A stretch of 64,000 nt of DNA from Cyclobacterium plantarum (GTDB lineage: Bacteria; Bacteroidota; Bacteroidia; Cytophagales; Cyclobacteriaceae), in NCBI RefSeq assembly GCF_011290685.1, contig NZ_JAANYN010000007.1, forward strand, positions 186,001 to 250,000, given 5' to 3'. The translations under genes were made by a program, and so were the position numbers. This document shows, one piece after another, positions 45,496 to 54,903 of this stretch. Numbering within the stretch: position 1 is the first letter of the stretch; every line of letters starts with the position of its first letter. The notes below the pieces were generated by a model. It saw only the letters and a program-made list of their open reading frames with translations. It had not been told where the DNA came from and searched no databases.

Positions 45496-48400
45496 TCAGG
45501 AAAAACTGTACCGCACCTGGCTTCCCCTATCGGGATCCAGTTCGATGTTGGCATATACTTCTATTTCCTGTTGCAACTCTTCTACATGACTGATGATGCC
45601 CACTATGCGGTTTTCGTGCCTGAGGGCTTTCAATGTTTCGAAAACAACCCTTAGAGAGTTCCTGTCCAGTGCACCAAAGCCTTCATCCAGAAAAAAGAAA
45701 CTTTGGTCGGCCTGATTAAGAGATTTTACCTTTTCGGCCAGGGCCAATGCCAGACACAAAGAGGCCTGAAAGGTCTGCCCGCCTGACAGTGTTTTCAGCA
45801 GCCTTTTCTTACCCCCATTCAGGTAATCCACCACCCAAAATGTATTGTTGTCATCGATTTCCAGACTCAGGCTGTTTTTGGTCAGTTTGGAAAACCTTAA
45901 ATTGGCCGTATTACAAAGTTCCCGGAGGTAAATACGGCTAACATATTTTACAAACCCGCTTCCTTTAAACAATTGTTCCAACTCCCTGAAGTAAGATAGC
46001 CTTATTTCCAGTTTTTTAAATGATTGGCTAAGCCTGTCCTTTTCTTCCAGCTTATCCCTGGTCTCCACAATCACCTGATTGAGGAGTGTAAGCTGGTTTT
46101 GGATTTTTTCCAGGGCCTCCTTCTCAGCCAAATGCCGGGTAGTTATCTCATCAAATTTTTCCGGGTCAAAATCTTTCACCCCGGGAGTATTCTCCAGTAC
46201 CGAAATCCTGGATTTTACCACCGAGCAGTTTTTTTCGTATTCCCGGATTTCCTGGTCTACCTGATCGGTATCCACTTTCCGGGAGAAAAGCTGTACCAGC
46301 TTCTCCTTATCTTCAAAACCCCATTCCTGCCGGAGCATTTCGAAGGTGTCGTTGAGATTTTGTAGCTTTTCGGTAGCTTTTTCCTTTTTGGTTTTAAAAT
46401 TCTCCAGGTTTGCCAGATTGGTTGCCGCTTTGCTTTTTGTGTCATTCAATACTTTCTGTTTGCTATCCAGCAAGTTAGCTGTTTCTAGTATGTCTTCCTG
46501 AACCTTTTCTATGGTTAGTCTGATAACTTCTCTGGTTTTTTGAAGGTAAGCCTGGGTAAAATCCGGATTTGTGATCTCTTCCTGTTTGGCTTTCAGGGTA
46601 CTGTTCAAGCCCAAAACATGTTGCTGCACCGCTTGAAATTCTTCCTGATAGGAATCTATTTGTGTGCGCAACTGATCCAGTTTTTTTCTCAGGGTCCTGC
46701 TTTTAATTTGCAGGTCTTTCTGTTTTTGTACTTCGTCTTCCAATTTTTGCTGCATGGCCTGTAGGGCCTGCAAATCGGGGATTCCCTGTTCCCCAAGCTT
46801 TTGCTGAACTTGATTCAGCTGATCCTTTACCCGCTTGAGTGCTTCGGTTTTATTTTGAATTTTCTGGTTTTCATTTTCTTTTTGAGTCCGCAGTAGCATC
46901 AGGTCACGGGCCATTTGTTGGCTTTGGTCCAGTACTGTTGCCGCTTTACTCAGCTCACCCTTAACATTTTCCAGTAATTCCTGTGACTGGTCCGGATTGA
47001 GCGGTGAAGGATGCTCAGAAGATCCACATAAAGGGCAGGGCTCTCCCTCATTAAGAACATGGGCATGATGTTGCAAAGCTTTTTTCTCAATTAGTCTCTC
47101 CTTCTCCGCTTCAAGTGTTTGGATATCAGCTTTCTGGGCTTCAACCCATTCGTCAAAATCTCCATATTTCTGAGGGAGCTTTTTGGTCATGGTTTCTATC
47201 TGTGTAGCGTATTGCTGAAGGTGCAATTCCATTTCTTTCATTTCCTGCCGGATCTCCAGGCCTTGCTCCTCAAATGTCATCCAGTCCCTGGCATCATTTC
47301 TATAAATAGCCAACAGTTCACTGCCCCCGTTTTTTTCTGTCTTTTCCGCTTCCTGATCTGATTCCGTCCACTGTTCTTTAAGGGTTTTTTCCTGTTGCAG
47401 GGAGTTTTCCAATTGAGGTTTTAAGACATTTAATTTGTCCTGCGCAGCTTTAAGGTCTTCCCGGATGGCCTGTATTTCCAGGACTTTTTTCAAATCCCTG
47501 ATTTTAGCCTCCCTTTCGGATCTCTTTTCGGCTTTTTCCTTCAGGTCTGCTTCTTCCCTCTCCAGGTTTTTGATTTCCTGTTCATAACTCAGTTTAAATC
47601 GGGAACAGTCGGTGAAGCCTACACTGGCTTCCTCCAGGTTCATTTCTTCCTCCTGGATTTTTTCCCAGACAGGCCACAAATGGGTTCTGGCCTGAAGAAA
47701 CGCTTTCAATTCCGTTTTCTTTTTTTCTATATCAGGAATTTGCTTTTCCAGGATCTCCCAGGATTGCGTTTGCGCTTTGAGTTCCTGGTGCTTTTCCTTG
47801 ATTCCCTCCATTTGCTGCAGCTCCCGGCTGGATAAATCAAAGGATTCTCTTTGCTTTTTCAGCTCCTCTCCGATATGGGACTTTTCATTCAATTTGTCCT
47901 TGAGCATTTCTGGAGACAGGTGTTCAAGGGCCTCCAACTTGGTTTGCAACTTGATCCCTTCCTCTTTTTCCCTTTTCAGGAGAGTACCTGTTTTCCCGTA
48001 AAGATCGAATCGCTCGAGTCCAAACAATTCCTTCATCATGGATGCCCGGTCTCCGGGTTTCAGGTCAATAAACTCCCGAAACTTCCCCTGTGGAATAATC
48101 ACCGTTTGCTTGAAGTGTTCTTTCTTCATGCCAATGATGGTCTCCGCCCGTTCGGCTATAGGAACCATTTCTTCACCCTGCCTCTTGTAAAAAGTATGCT
48201 CTGCTGGCCGGATGTCATCAAAGTTCTTCGGGTTCCTTTTGACTGCATACCTGGCCAGGTAGCTATAGCTGTGGTTTTTTCCTGCCGTGAACTCAAAGTT
48301 GATCAGCAAAAAATCACTTTGAAGATTGACCATGCTGTTTTTTTCACCTCTATCGGAAAGCCTTTCGGTGCTTCCGTACAGTGCCAATAAGATGGCCTCC

Positions 48401-48534
48401 AAAATTGATGATTTGCCGCTCCCTACAGCGCCGAAAATGCCAAAAAGCCCGGCGGCCGTGAGTTGACTGAAATCGATGGTTTGGGGTTCTTTATAGGAAT
48501 AGAGTCCCTGAAGGGTAAGTTTTATGGGAATCAT
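45496..48534 (-). CDS. sbcC: DNA repair exonuclease subunit SbcC
   Basis: The SMC-like ATPase of the SbcCD nuclease, which cleaves hairpins and DNA ends. The 1012-residue protein has a Walker A GAVGSGKSS (35-43), a long coiled-coil (about 180-850) and at its centre the zinc-hook CPLCGSSEHP (near 498-507). The ABC signature LSGGQTFQASLCLALAL lies near 913, and Walker B FFFLDEGFGALD follows. Length is that of typical SbcC. The start overlaps the sbcD stop by 4 bp, so the subunits are translated together. Confidence 0.96.
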   Translation of the reverse strand: MIPIKLTLQGLYSYKEPQTIDFSQLTAAGLFGIFGAVGSGKSSILEAILLALYGSTERLSDRGEKNSMVNLQSDFLLINFEFTAGKNHSYSYLARYAVKRNPKNFDDIRPAEHTFYKRQGEEMVPIAERAETIIGMKKEHFKQTVIIPQGKFREFIDLKPGDRASMMKELFGLERFDLYGKTGTLLKREKEEGIKLQTKLEALEHLSPEMLKDKLNEKSHIGEELKKQRESFDLSSRELQQMEGIKEKHQELKAQTQSWEILEKQIPDIEKKKTELKAFLQARTHLWPVWEKIQEEEMNLEEASVGFTDCSRFKLSYEQEIKNLEREEADLKEKAEKRSEREAKIRDLKKVLEIQAIREDLKAAQDKLNVLKPQLENSLQQEKTLKEQWTESDQEAEKTEKNGGSELLAIYRNDARDWMTFEEQGLEIRQEMKEMELHLQQYATQIETMTKKLPQKYGDFDEWVEAQKADIQTLEAEKERLIEKKALQHHAHVLNEGEPCPLCGSSEHPSPLNPDQSQELLENVKGELSKAATVLDQSQQMARDLMLLRTQKENENQKIQNKTEALKRVKDQLNQVQQKLGEQGIPDLQALQAMQQKLEDEVQKQKDLQIKSRTLRKKLDQLRTQIDSYQEEFQAVQQHVLGLNSTLKAKQEEITNPDFTQAYLQKTREVIRLTIEKVQEDILETANLLDSKQKVLNDTKSKAATNLANLENFKTKKEKATEKLQNLNDTFEMLRQEWGFEDKEKLVQLFSRKVDTDQVDQEIREYEKNCSVVKSRISVLENTPGVKDFDPEKFDEITTRHLAEKEALEKIQNQLTLLNQVIVETRDKLEEKDRLSQSFKKLEIRLSYFRELEQLFKGSGFVKYVSRIYLRELCNTANLRFSKLTKNSLSLEIDDNNTFWVVDYLNGGKKRLLKTLSGGQTFQASLCLALALAEKVKSLNQADQSFFFLDEGFGALDRNSLRVVFETLKALRHENRIVGIISHVEELQQEIEVYANIELDPDRGSQVRYSFS

Positions 48535-49757
48535 TGGGTTTCATTTTGGCTGATCACTTCTTTAAAAATAGTAATTAATTCGGGGTTGGGTTTTTGTCCT
48601 TTTTCATCCTGATAATACATCCCGAAAAGTGTAACCATATCTTTTTCCAGGTCTGCCACCTGCAGTTGCTGGTCTGCACCGGATAATTTGTTCTTGATTT
48701 GCGGGATGAGGTTAATGATGCCATCATGTGCTTTCATCAGGCTACGCCTGGTGGAGGCATCGATCGAGTGTTCCGTTTCATAGGTGAGTTCCACAAAACA
48801 ATTCGGATGAGCCGCAAGCCATTCCAAAGCAGTTTGCAGGTCTGCAAAGGTTTTTCGTTCCAGGCTTCTGCCCTGGGTAATCGGTATGGCTTCATAGCTA
48901 ACCGCTTCTCCTGGTTTGGCATCGATAACGACGACTTGTTTTTGCTGGCCTGCTTCGCTAAATGAATAAGCCAGGGGTGAACTGGAATACACCACTGGGA
49001 ATGGTGTTTTGCTGGCAGCATGGTAGCGGTGAAGGTGGCCGAGGGCGGCATATTGTACCTGATCGGGGATGTTGTGTGTGAAGAGGGCCTGGGTTCCCCC
49101 GACATGCAGGATAGGGCGCTCACTTTCTGGCTCGGGTTCCGGTTTTTCTCCCTCCTTCAGGAAGAAAAAATGACCCAAAAACAAATTGACACCTTTGTCG
49201 TCACAGTATTTTTCTGCCAGGGTTTTCCACCTGCCAGCCAATAAACTCCTGAGTTCTTCCTCCCTGTCCTTTTCACCCAGATAGCTGCGCAGTAATATTT
49301 CGTTGGCATAGGGCGCGAGCAGTATGCGGACCGGAAATTCCACCTCGGGCAATTTCAACGATACAAAACCCGTATCTGCATCGAGAATTTCCAATCCATT
49401 ATCCAATTTTCCCACTGGGATAACTGTGTCGTATTTTCCATAAAAGAAAATTCCCATTTCCCTGGCCAGGGGATCCGGTGCTTCAATAAACTGAGTGGAA
49501 TCATGATTTCCTGAGATGGCAATGACGGGACGTTTTCCGTAATTGGAAAGTTTCCGAAGTGTGCGGTAAAGTAGCTCTACGGCTTCATGGCTGGGGTTGA
49601 AATTGTCAAAAATATCTCCTGCGATCAAAACCAGGTCTACATCATTGCCCTCTGCAATGGCCACAATTTCTTCGAGCACCAACACCTGTTCCTCATATCT
49701 GGAAACTTCCTGCAGCTTTTTACCCAAATGCCAGTCGGCCGTATGTAAAATTTTCAT
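48531..49757 (-). CDS. sbcD: DNA repair exonuclease subunit SbcD
   Basis: The Mre11-type nuclease of SbcCD. From ATG 49755-49757 the product is 408 residues and starts MKILHTADWHLGKKL; a 7-residue longer start at 49778 is possible but less natural. Calcineurin-like motifs are DWHLG (8-12), AGDIFDNFNPSHEA, SGNHDSTQF, LGHFFFL and ALGHLHRY, with a C-terminal capping domain. The gene comes first in the sbcDC pair with a 4-bp overlap. Confidence 0.95.
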   Translation of the reverse strand: MKILHTADWHLGKKLQEVSRYEEQVLVLEEIVAIAEGNDVDLVLIAGDIFDNFNPSHEAVELLYRTLRKLSNYGKRPVIAISGNHDSTQFIEAPDPLAREMGIFFYGKYDTVIPVGKLDNGLEILDADTGFVSLKLPEVEFPVRILLAPYANEILLRSYLGEKDREEELRSLLAGRWKTLAEKYCDDKGVNLFLGHFFFLKEGEKPEPEPESERPILHVGGTQALFTHNIPDQVQYAALGHLHRYHAASKTPFPVVYSSSPLAYSFSEAGQQKQVVVIDAKPGEAVSYEAIPITQGRSLERKTFADLQTALEWLAAHPNCFVELTYETEHSIDASTRRSLMKAHDGIINLIPQIKNKLSGADQQLQVADLEKDMVTLFGMYYQDEKGQKPNPELITIFKEVISQNETQ

Positions 49758-50059
49758 TTGTATATAATTGTTTTTCAAAGGTCATATCTAGCCCCGCACC
49801 GAAGGTTTCCCACTTTTAGGAGCAGCTCGCAATGATAATTATCCCTTTGTGTTTTGTTGTCGTTTTGCCCGATTTCAAATCTGCAAAAAAGGACTGATAA
49901 AACATTAATTAAAGTTTCAATTTACGCCAAACCGAGGGTAGGGCAATAAGAATTCATGAAATTTTAATGACAATATGGGTGGCTATTTAAGAAAAAATAG
50001 TAAAATTGAATGTGTAAAGCCCTTATCTGCTATATGGTATGGTATGCTGGTTGTAACTG
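49758..50059. other. divergent spacer between sbcD and the rlpA-like gene
   Basis: About 300 bp. On the minus strand the element GACCTTTG (49783-49776) is a near match to a -7 box for sbcD but lacks a -33 partner. I see no coding frame that is convincing. Confidence 0.4.
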
Positions 50060-50578
50060 ATGAAATTTATGAAATTGATTTTTGGAATATTGATGATCAG
50101 CCAGTTGGCTGTAGTTTTTTCTTCAAGTGCGCAATCCCCATTTACAGCTCCGGATTCCCTGTTGATCATACAAGAGGGGATTGCCAGCTACTACGGGACC
50201 AGGTTTCATAACCGCATGACAGCCAATGGGGAGATCTATGACATGTGGGAATTCACTGCGGCTCACAAGCACCTCCCTTTCGGGACCCTGCTTAAAGTCA
50301 CCAACAAAAAAAATGGCTACCAGGCCATAGTTCGGGTAAATGACCGCTTGCCCAAATCATCCAGACGTATCATAGACCTTTCCAAAGGTGTGGCCGAGCA
50401 CCTGAATATGGTGAACGACGGGATTGTGCCGGTAAGCTTGGAATTGCTCAGCCACCATGCCATAGATTGGGTAAGAAATCAGTACCGGGAAGTGCCTCGG
50501 GACATCCGGTTAAGAAGTTATTTTCATGGGATAGCCTACCAAAAAGACCTGGAAATCATCAAGAAACCCCTGAGATAG
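50060..50578 (+). CDS. RlpA-like double-psi beta-barrel protein
   Basis: A 172-residue exported protein with a signal peptide (about 1-24, cut after SSSAQ). The double-psi beta-barrel of the RlpA family spans about 35-130, with motifs GIASYYGTRFHNRMTANGE, EFTAAHKHLPFGTLLKVTN and VRVNDRLPKSSRRIIDLSKG. In RlpA of Pseudomonas this domain cuts glycan strands lacking stem peptides; the catalytic Asp and His appear kept (ND, AHKHLPFG). There is no SPOR domain, so the protein is the short Bacteroidota form. Confidence 0.88.
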   Translation: MKFMKLIFGILMISQLAVVFSSSAQSPFTAPDSLLIIQEGIASYYGTRFHNRMTANGEIYDMWEFTAAHKHLPFGTLLKVTNKKNGYQAIVRVNDRLPKSSRRIIDLSKGVAEHLNMVNDGIVPVSLELLSHHAIDWVRNQYREVPRDIRLRSYFHGIAYQKDLEIIKKPLR

Positions 50579-50686
50579 TCGAATAGAATTATAAGTTGTA
50601 TTTTTTGAAATTATTTTCGGCATAAAAAGGTTTTCTCACCAGAAATCCTGGCCAGTCCAAATTTTATATCAGCTCCGGTACAGGTC

Positions 50687-50718
50687 TATGGTCATTACAG
50701 ATTATTGTTTTACTTTTG
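50687..50718 (+). promoter_or_regulatory. candidate promoter of the rsmA operon
   Basis: TATG (50687-50690), 20 bases, then TACTTTTG (50711-50718), a full -7 match with one mismatch in -33. The leader would be about 26 bases to the rsmA ATG. Confidence 0.55.
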
Positions 50719-50749
50719 AAACACGAACCCCAATTAAACACCTTTCTAT

Positions 50750-51532
50750 ATGCGTAAAGTGAAAGCCAAAAAGCACCTGGGGCAACATTTCCTTACGGAC
50801 TTGCATGTGGCAGAAAGGATTGCCAATTCGCTTTCAGGTCATATGCAAGTAAAAAAGGTGTTGGAGATAGGTCCGGGTATGGGCGTATTGACTGATTTTC
50901 TGGTGCAGCAGCACTGGGAATTATTTCTTATAGAAATAGATGAAGAGTCCGTGGAATTCCTGCAGGAAAAGTATGCCGATCCTGCTGTACATATAATTAA
51001 AGGAGATTTTCTTGACCGCAAGTACCGAACCTTATTTGAGGAGCCTTATGCCATTATTGGCAATTTCCCTTACAATATTTCCAGCCAGATTTTTTTCAAG
51101 GTTCTGGAGGAAAGGCATCATGTTACCGAAATCGTAGGGATGTTACAAAAGGAAGTAGCCGAAAGGATCGCTTCAAAAAAGGGCAATAAGACCTATGGCA
51201 TATTGAGTGTATTGCTTCAGGCCTTTTATGAGGTGGAGTATTTATTTTCTGTGCCCCCTGAAGTTTTTGATCCGCCTCCGAAAGTAAATAGTGGGGTGAT
51301 CCGCCTGAAAAGGAACGCTACTGGCCAACTTGCCTGTGATGAAAAGCTATTTTTCAGGTTGGTCAAACAGGCATTCAATACCCGAAGAAAAACCCTTCGC
51401 AATGCTTTAAAGCCAATGGGGCTTTCGGAAGTATTTAAAAATGAGCCCATGCTGGACTTGAGGGCCGAGCAACTCGGGGTGGAAGAATTTGTTTATTTAA
51501 CCCAACAACTGGAAGCATCTTGGAACAAATAA
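50750..51532 (+). CDS. rsmA: 16S rRNA dimethyladenosine transferase
   Basis: Adds two methyl groups to each of two adjacent adenosines (A1518/A1519) near the 3' end of 16S rRNA. The 260-residue protein starts KKHLGQHFLTD, the family signature, and has motif I LEIGPGMG (38-45) and motif IV NFPYNISSQ (105-113; NLPY is usual), with a helical C-terminal domain. The stop overlaps the TTG start of mgtE by 13 bp. Confidence 0.96.
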   Translation: MRKVKAKKHLGQHFLTDLHVAERIANSLSGHMQVKKVLEIGPGMGVLTDFLVQQHWELFLIEIDEESVEFLQEKYADPAVHIIKGDFLDRKYRTLFEEPYAIIGNFPYNISSQIFFKVLEERHHVTEIVGMLQKEVAERIASKKGNKTYGILSVLLQAFYEVEYLFSVPPEVFDPPPKVNSGVIRLKRNATGQLACDEKLFFRLVKQAFNTRRKTLRNALKPMGLSEVFKNEPMLDLRAEQLGVEEFVYLTQQLEASWNK

Positions 51533-52887
51533 AATCATTTGAGCTCTCCAAAGAATATTTGGAGGCTTTAAGGGAAAGCATAGAAAATGAAAACAGTGTT
51601 TTCATTCAGGAGTCCATGCAGGATGCCAACAGAGCAGATGTGGCTGCTCTGTTGGATGAGCTGGACATGGAAGAGGCGCTTTTTGTGCTGCGTGCCCTGG
51701 ACCTTGATTTTTCTGCCGATATCCTTATTGAGCTGGATGAAGATTCGCAGTATAAGGTAATCACCACCATTCCTCCCGAAGAACTCGCTACCCTGATCGA
51801 CCACATGGATTCTGATGACGCAGTGGATGTCCTCAACCAATTGGTGGTCAATGACAGGGAGGCAGTCATCAGCCACCTGGAAAAGAAAGAAAAATCCCTG
51901 TACATTATCGAACTGCTTCGGTATGATGAGGACAGTGCGGGGGGCTTGATGGCCAAGGAAATCATCAAAGCCAACCTGAACTGGACGGTGGTGCAGACCA
52001 TTGAGGAAATAAGGAGACAGGCAGAAAATGTGGAAAAGATTTTTTCCATCTATGTGGTAGATAACAAAGAAAAACTTCTGGGTCGGATTGCGCTAAAAAA
52101 ATTAATTCTGGCCTCATCTAATACCAAGGTGGCGGATTTGTATGAGGACAATATCATTTCTGTGCCTACCTATATGGAAGGAGAAGAAGTGGCAGAAATC
52201 ATGCGCCGTTATGATCTGGAGGCAGTACCGGTGGTAAATGTAAAAGGCAAACTGGTGGGCAGGATTACGGTGGATGACATTTTAGACCTTATCCGTGAGC
52301 AGGCAGAGGAAGATATTCAGGCCATGACTGGTTTTTCTGATGATGTAGAAGAATCCGATTCCATATACAGGCTTTCCAGGGCCAGGTTGCCCTGGTTGCT
52401 TATTGGTATGGTTGGGGGACTTATGGGAGCAGGTTTTATTGGATTATTTGAAGAAGGCTTGAATGCGGTTACGGCTTTGGCCTTTTTTATTCCCCTGATA
52501 ACAGCTACAGGAGGCAATGTGGGCATACAATCTTCTACTTTGGTAGTGCAAAGTCTGGCCAATAAATCTGTTTTTGAAGACAGCCTCACCAGGAGATTTT
52601 TAAAAGTCTTGCTGGTTGCTGTGTTAAATGGTCTGGTCTTGGCTGCATTTGTATTTTTCACTGTGGTATTTCTATACGGGCAGGAGACCAAATTTGGTTT
52701 GGTGGTAGGCATTGCCCTGTTTAGCGTAGTCTTGCTGGCCTCCTTTATGGGCACTTTGACCCCAATTATTTTGGACAAAATCGGTATCAACCCAGCCATG
52801 GCCTCGGGTCCCTTTATCACCACTGCCAATGACTTGTTGGGACTAGGCGTTTATTTTGGGGTAGCAACGCTTTTGTTAAACCTTTAA
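51520..52887 (+). CDS. mgtE: magnesium transporter MgtE
   Basis: A 455-residue dimeric magnesium channel. It starts at TTG 51520, which overlaps the rsmA end by 13 bp; no in-frame ATG lies near. The N-terminal superhelical domain (about 1-130), two CBS domains (about 140-275; NKEKLLGRIALKKLIL, VVNVKGKLVGRITVDDIL) and five membrane helices (about 290-450) follow in order. The conserved ITATGGNVGIQSSTLVV motif (near 327-343) contains the family's helix signature. Length is normal. Confidence 0.94.
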   Translation: MEQIKSFELSKEYLEALRESIENENSVFIQESMQDANRADVAALLDELDMEEALFVLRALDLDFSADILIELDEDSQYKVITTIPPEELATLIDHMDSDDAVDVLNQLVVNDREAVISHLEKKEKSLYIIELLRYDEDSAGGLMAKEIIKANLNWTVVQTIEEIRRQAENVEKIFSIYVVDNKEKLLGRIALKKLILASSNTKVADLYEDNIISVPTYMEGEEVAEIMRRYDLEAVPVVNVKGKLVGRITVDDILDLIREQAEEDIQAMTGFSDDVEESDSIYRLSRARLPWLLIGMVGGLMGAGFIGLFEEGLNAVTALAFFIPLITATGGNVGIQSSTLVVQSLANKSVFEDSLTRRFLKVLLVAVLNGLVLAAFVFFTVVFLYGQETKFGLVVGIALFSVVLLASFMGTLTPIILDKIGINPAMASGPFITTANDLLGLGVYFGVATLLLNL

Positions 52888-52893
52888 TTAAAC

Positions 52894-53826
52894 ATGAGAA
52901 TACTTATCATCGATCAAATGCATGAAAGCATTGTCCCATTATTAGAGGAGAAGGGACACCGGGTGGATTACAAGCCTTCCATAGACAGGAAAGGAATAAT
53001 GGCCTGCCTGGGAGATTATGAAGGTCTGATTATTCGTTCCAAGACTCCCATTGACAGACCATTGTTGGAGAAAGGACGGGGTTTACAGTTTGTGGCCAGG
53101 GCCGGGGCAGGCCTGGACAATATCGATCTGGACTACCTGGAGAAAAATAAGATTGCCCTGTATCATGCGCCGGAAGGCAACCGGGATGCAGTGGCAGAGC
53201 ATGCTATCGGCATGCTTTTGGCTTTGTTTAACCATTATATCCAGTCAGACCAGCAGGTTCGTAGAGGGATTTGGGACAGGGAAGCCAACAGGGGTGAAGA
53301 ATTGGCCGGTAAAACAGTAGGTATATTTGGCTTTGGCAACATGGGGGAAGCCTTTGCCAGAAAGCTACGAGGTTTTGATGTGGAAATCCTGGCTTACGAT
53401 AAATACAAGCAGGGTTTTGGAAACTCATGGGTGAAGGAATGTGATTTCAACACCCTACAGGAAAATGCTGATGTTTTGAGCATCCATGTACCACTTACGC
53501 CAGAGACCCGGTATTTTTTCAGCAGCGATGTGATGACAGGTTTCAAAAAGCCATTTTACCTGATCAATACCGCCAGGGGCGAGGTTATTAGTATGGATAC
53601 CTTGAATGAAACTCTGCAAAATGGCGTTTTGAAAGGCGCCATATTGGATGTGTTGGAAAAAGAAAAACTTCAAGCCTTTAGTGCAGCGGAAAGACTTTCA
53701 TTCGAAAAACTGACCGAAAGGAATAATGTAATTTTTTCACCCCATGTAGCCGGATGGACACGGGAGTCATACCTTAAAATCAACCAGGTTTTGGTGGCCA
53801 AGATCAGTGGTACCTGGATGGGGTAA
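52894..53826 (+). CDS. D-isomer 2-hydroxyacid dehydrogenase
   Basis: A 310-residue NAD-dependent 2-hydroxyacid dehydrogenase of the SerA/GyaR fold. The nucleotide-binding motif GFGNMG (about 146-151), the catalytic Arg in NTARGEV, a Glu and the catalytic His in FSPHVAGWT are in the expected order. Without an ACT domain, the protein is shorter than classical SerA, so it could be phosphoglycerate dehydrogenase or a general D-2-hydroxyacid reductase. It lies 6 bp after mgtE. A hairpin at 53910 probably ends its transcript. Confidence 0.88.
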   Translation: MRILIIDQMHESIVPLLEEKGHRVDYKPSIDRKGIMACLGDYEGLIIRSKTPIDRPLLEKGRGLQFVARAGAGLDNIDLDYLEKNKIALYHAPEGNRDAVAEHAIGMLLALFNHYIQSDQQVRRGIWDREANRGEELAGKTVGIFGFGNMGEAFARKLRGFDVEILAYDKYKQGFGNSWVKECDFNTLQENADVLSIHVPLTPETRYFFSSDVMTGFKKPFYLINTARGEVISMDTLNETLQNGVLKGAILDVLEKEKLQAFSAAERLSFEKLTERNNVIFSPHVAGWTRESYLKINQVLVAKISGTWMG

Positions 53827-53849
53827 TGGTCTAATAAAAGGGCAGTTAA

Positions 53850-53881
53850 ATTGTAAAATAGGAATTCTTACTTTATCTTTG
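53850..53881 (+). promoter_or_regulatory. promoter of greA
   Basis: ATTG (53850-53853, one mismatch to TTTG), a 20-base spacer and TATCTTTG (53874-53881). Transcription would start near 53887 and pass through the hairpin at 53910 before greA. Confidence 0.6.
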
Positions 53882-53909
53882 TCTTTACAAAATACAGGAA
53901 GCATAAGGA

Positions 53910-53940
53910 AACGGTCTCAAAGTTGAGACCGTTATTTTAT
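53910..53940 (+). terminator. hairpin with T-rich tail in the greA leader
   Basis: AACGGTCTCAA (53910-53920) and TTGAGACCGTT (53923-53933) form an almost loopless perfect stem followed by attttattt. It can end the upstream dehydrogenase transcript, but it also lies between the greA promoter and its start codon, so it may act as an attenuator. Confidence 0.7.
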
Positions 53941-53961
53941 TTAATGTCAGGCTATTAATTA

Positions 53962-54441
53962 ATGGATATGGGAAACATACAATATTACACAGAAGAAGGT
54001 TTGAAGAAACTGAAGGATGAACTTCAGCAACTGAAAACCAAAGGCAGATCTGATATTGCAAAGCAGATTGCGGAGGCCAGAGACAAAGGAGACTTGAGTG
54101 AAAATGCAGAATACGATGCTGCCAAAGATGCTCAGGGACACCTGGAGTTAAAGATTGCCAAACTGGAAAATGTACTCGGCAATGCCCGGGTGTTGGATAA
54201 TTCGAAAGTGGATACTTCCAAGGTCAGTATTCTTTGTACCGTTAAAATCAAAAACACAAAAAATGGCATGACGGTAAGTTATACTTTGGTATCTGAGGAA
54301 GAAGCCGACTTGAAAGCCAATAAAATTAGCCTGGCATCTCCTTTCGGAAAAGGTCTGTTGGGGAAAAAAGTAGGTGAAATCGCTGAAATTCAAGCACCTG
54401 CAGGTAAACTTGAATTTGAAATATTGGATATCAGTTACTAA
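53962..54441 (+). CDS. greA: transcription elongation factor GreA
   Basis: Rescues backtracked RNA polymerase by stimulating transcript cleavage. The 159-residue protein has an N-terminal coiled-coil hairpin (about 8-75) with the acidic tip region ARDKGDLSENAEYDAAK near 37-53. The C-terminal FKBP-like domain (about 80-159) includes SPFGKGLLGKKVGE. ATG 53962 gives the leader MDMGNIQYYTEEGLKKL; ATG 53968 is an equally possible start. The preceding 120 bp holds its promoter and a leader hairpin. Confidence 0.95.
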   Translation: MDMGNIQYYTEEGLKKLKDELQQLKTKGRSDIAKQIAEARDKGDLSENAEYDAAKDAQGHLELKIAKLENVLGNARVLDNSKVDTSKVSILCTVKIKNTKNGMTVSYTLVSEEEADLKANKISLASPFGKGLLGKKVGEIAEIQAPAGKLEFEILDISY

Positions 54442-54446
54442 ATTTC

Positions 54447-54476
54447 ATCCCGATTGCATTGCATCGGGATTTTTTG
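54447..54476 (+). terminator. terminator after greA
   Basis: ATCCCGAT (54447-54454) / ATCGGGAT (54463-54470) with an eight-base loop and six T. It stands 6 bp after the greA stop codon and before the HIT-protein gene. Confidence 0.85.
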
Positions 54477-54501
54477 TTTAGAACCATTAAGCTCCTGAAT
54501 C

Positions 54502-54903
54502 ATGTCTTCCATATTTACAAAAATAATTAATAGAGAAATCCCCGGATATATTGTCGCAGAGGATGAAAATCACATTGCTTTCCTGGATATCATGCCTTTG
54601 GTAAAAGGTCATTTATTGGTAGTGCCCAAAAAAGAAGTCGATTACATTTATGACCTGGATGATGCATTATACGCCAGCCTGCACCTATTTGCCAAAAAGG
54701 TTGCCAAAGCACAGGAAAGTGTCGTGGCTTGTACCAGAATAGGCGTGGCGGTTATCGGCCTGGAAGTCCCCCATGTCCACATTCACCTGGTGCCATTGAG
54801 GAGTATGGATGATATCAACTTCAACAGGCCCAAATTAAAAGTTCCCAAAGAAGAAATGGAGGCCTTGACCCAAAAGATAAAAACCGCCTTTGATAACGCT
54901 TGA
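54502..54903 (+). CDS. HIT family nucleotide-binding protein
   Basis: A 133-residue histidine-triad protein, probably a nucleoside phosphoramidase or dinucleotide hydrolase. The family motif HVHIHLVPL is at residues 91-99, with the upstream FTKIINREIPGYIVAEDENH segment (4-24, partly) and the strand LLVVPKKEV typical of the fold. Length is normal. Its end overlaps the TTG start of the exonuclease gene by 14 bp. Confidence 0.92.
   Translation: MSSIFTKIINREIPGYIVAEDENHIAFLDIMPLVKGHLLVVPKKEVDYIYDLDDALYASLHLFAKKVAKAQESVVACTRIGVAVIGLEVPHVHIHLVPLRSMDDINFNRPKLKVPKEEMEALTQKIKTAFDNA

Noticed and set aside
49776-49783. GACCTTTG near sbcD on the minus strand
   Set aside because: No TTTG-like element at 19-21 bases; treated as chance.
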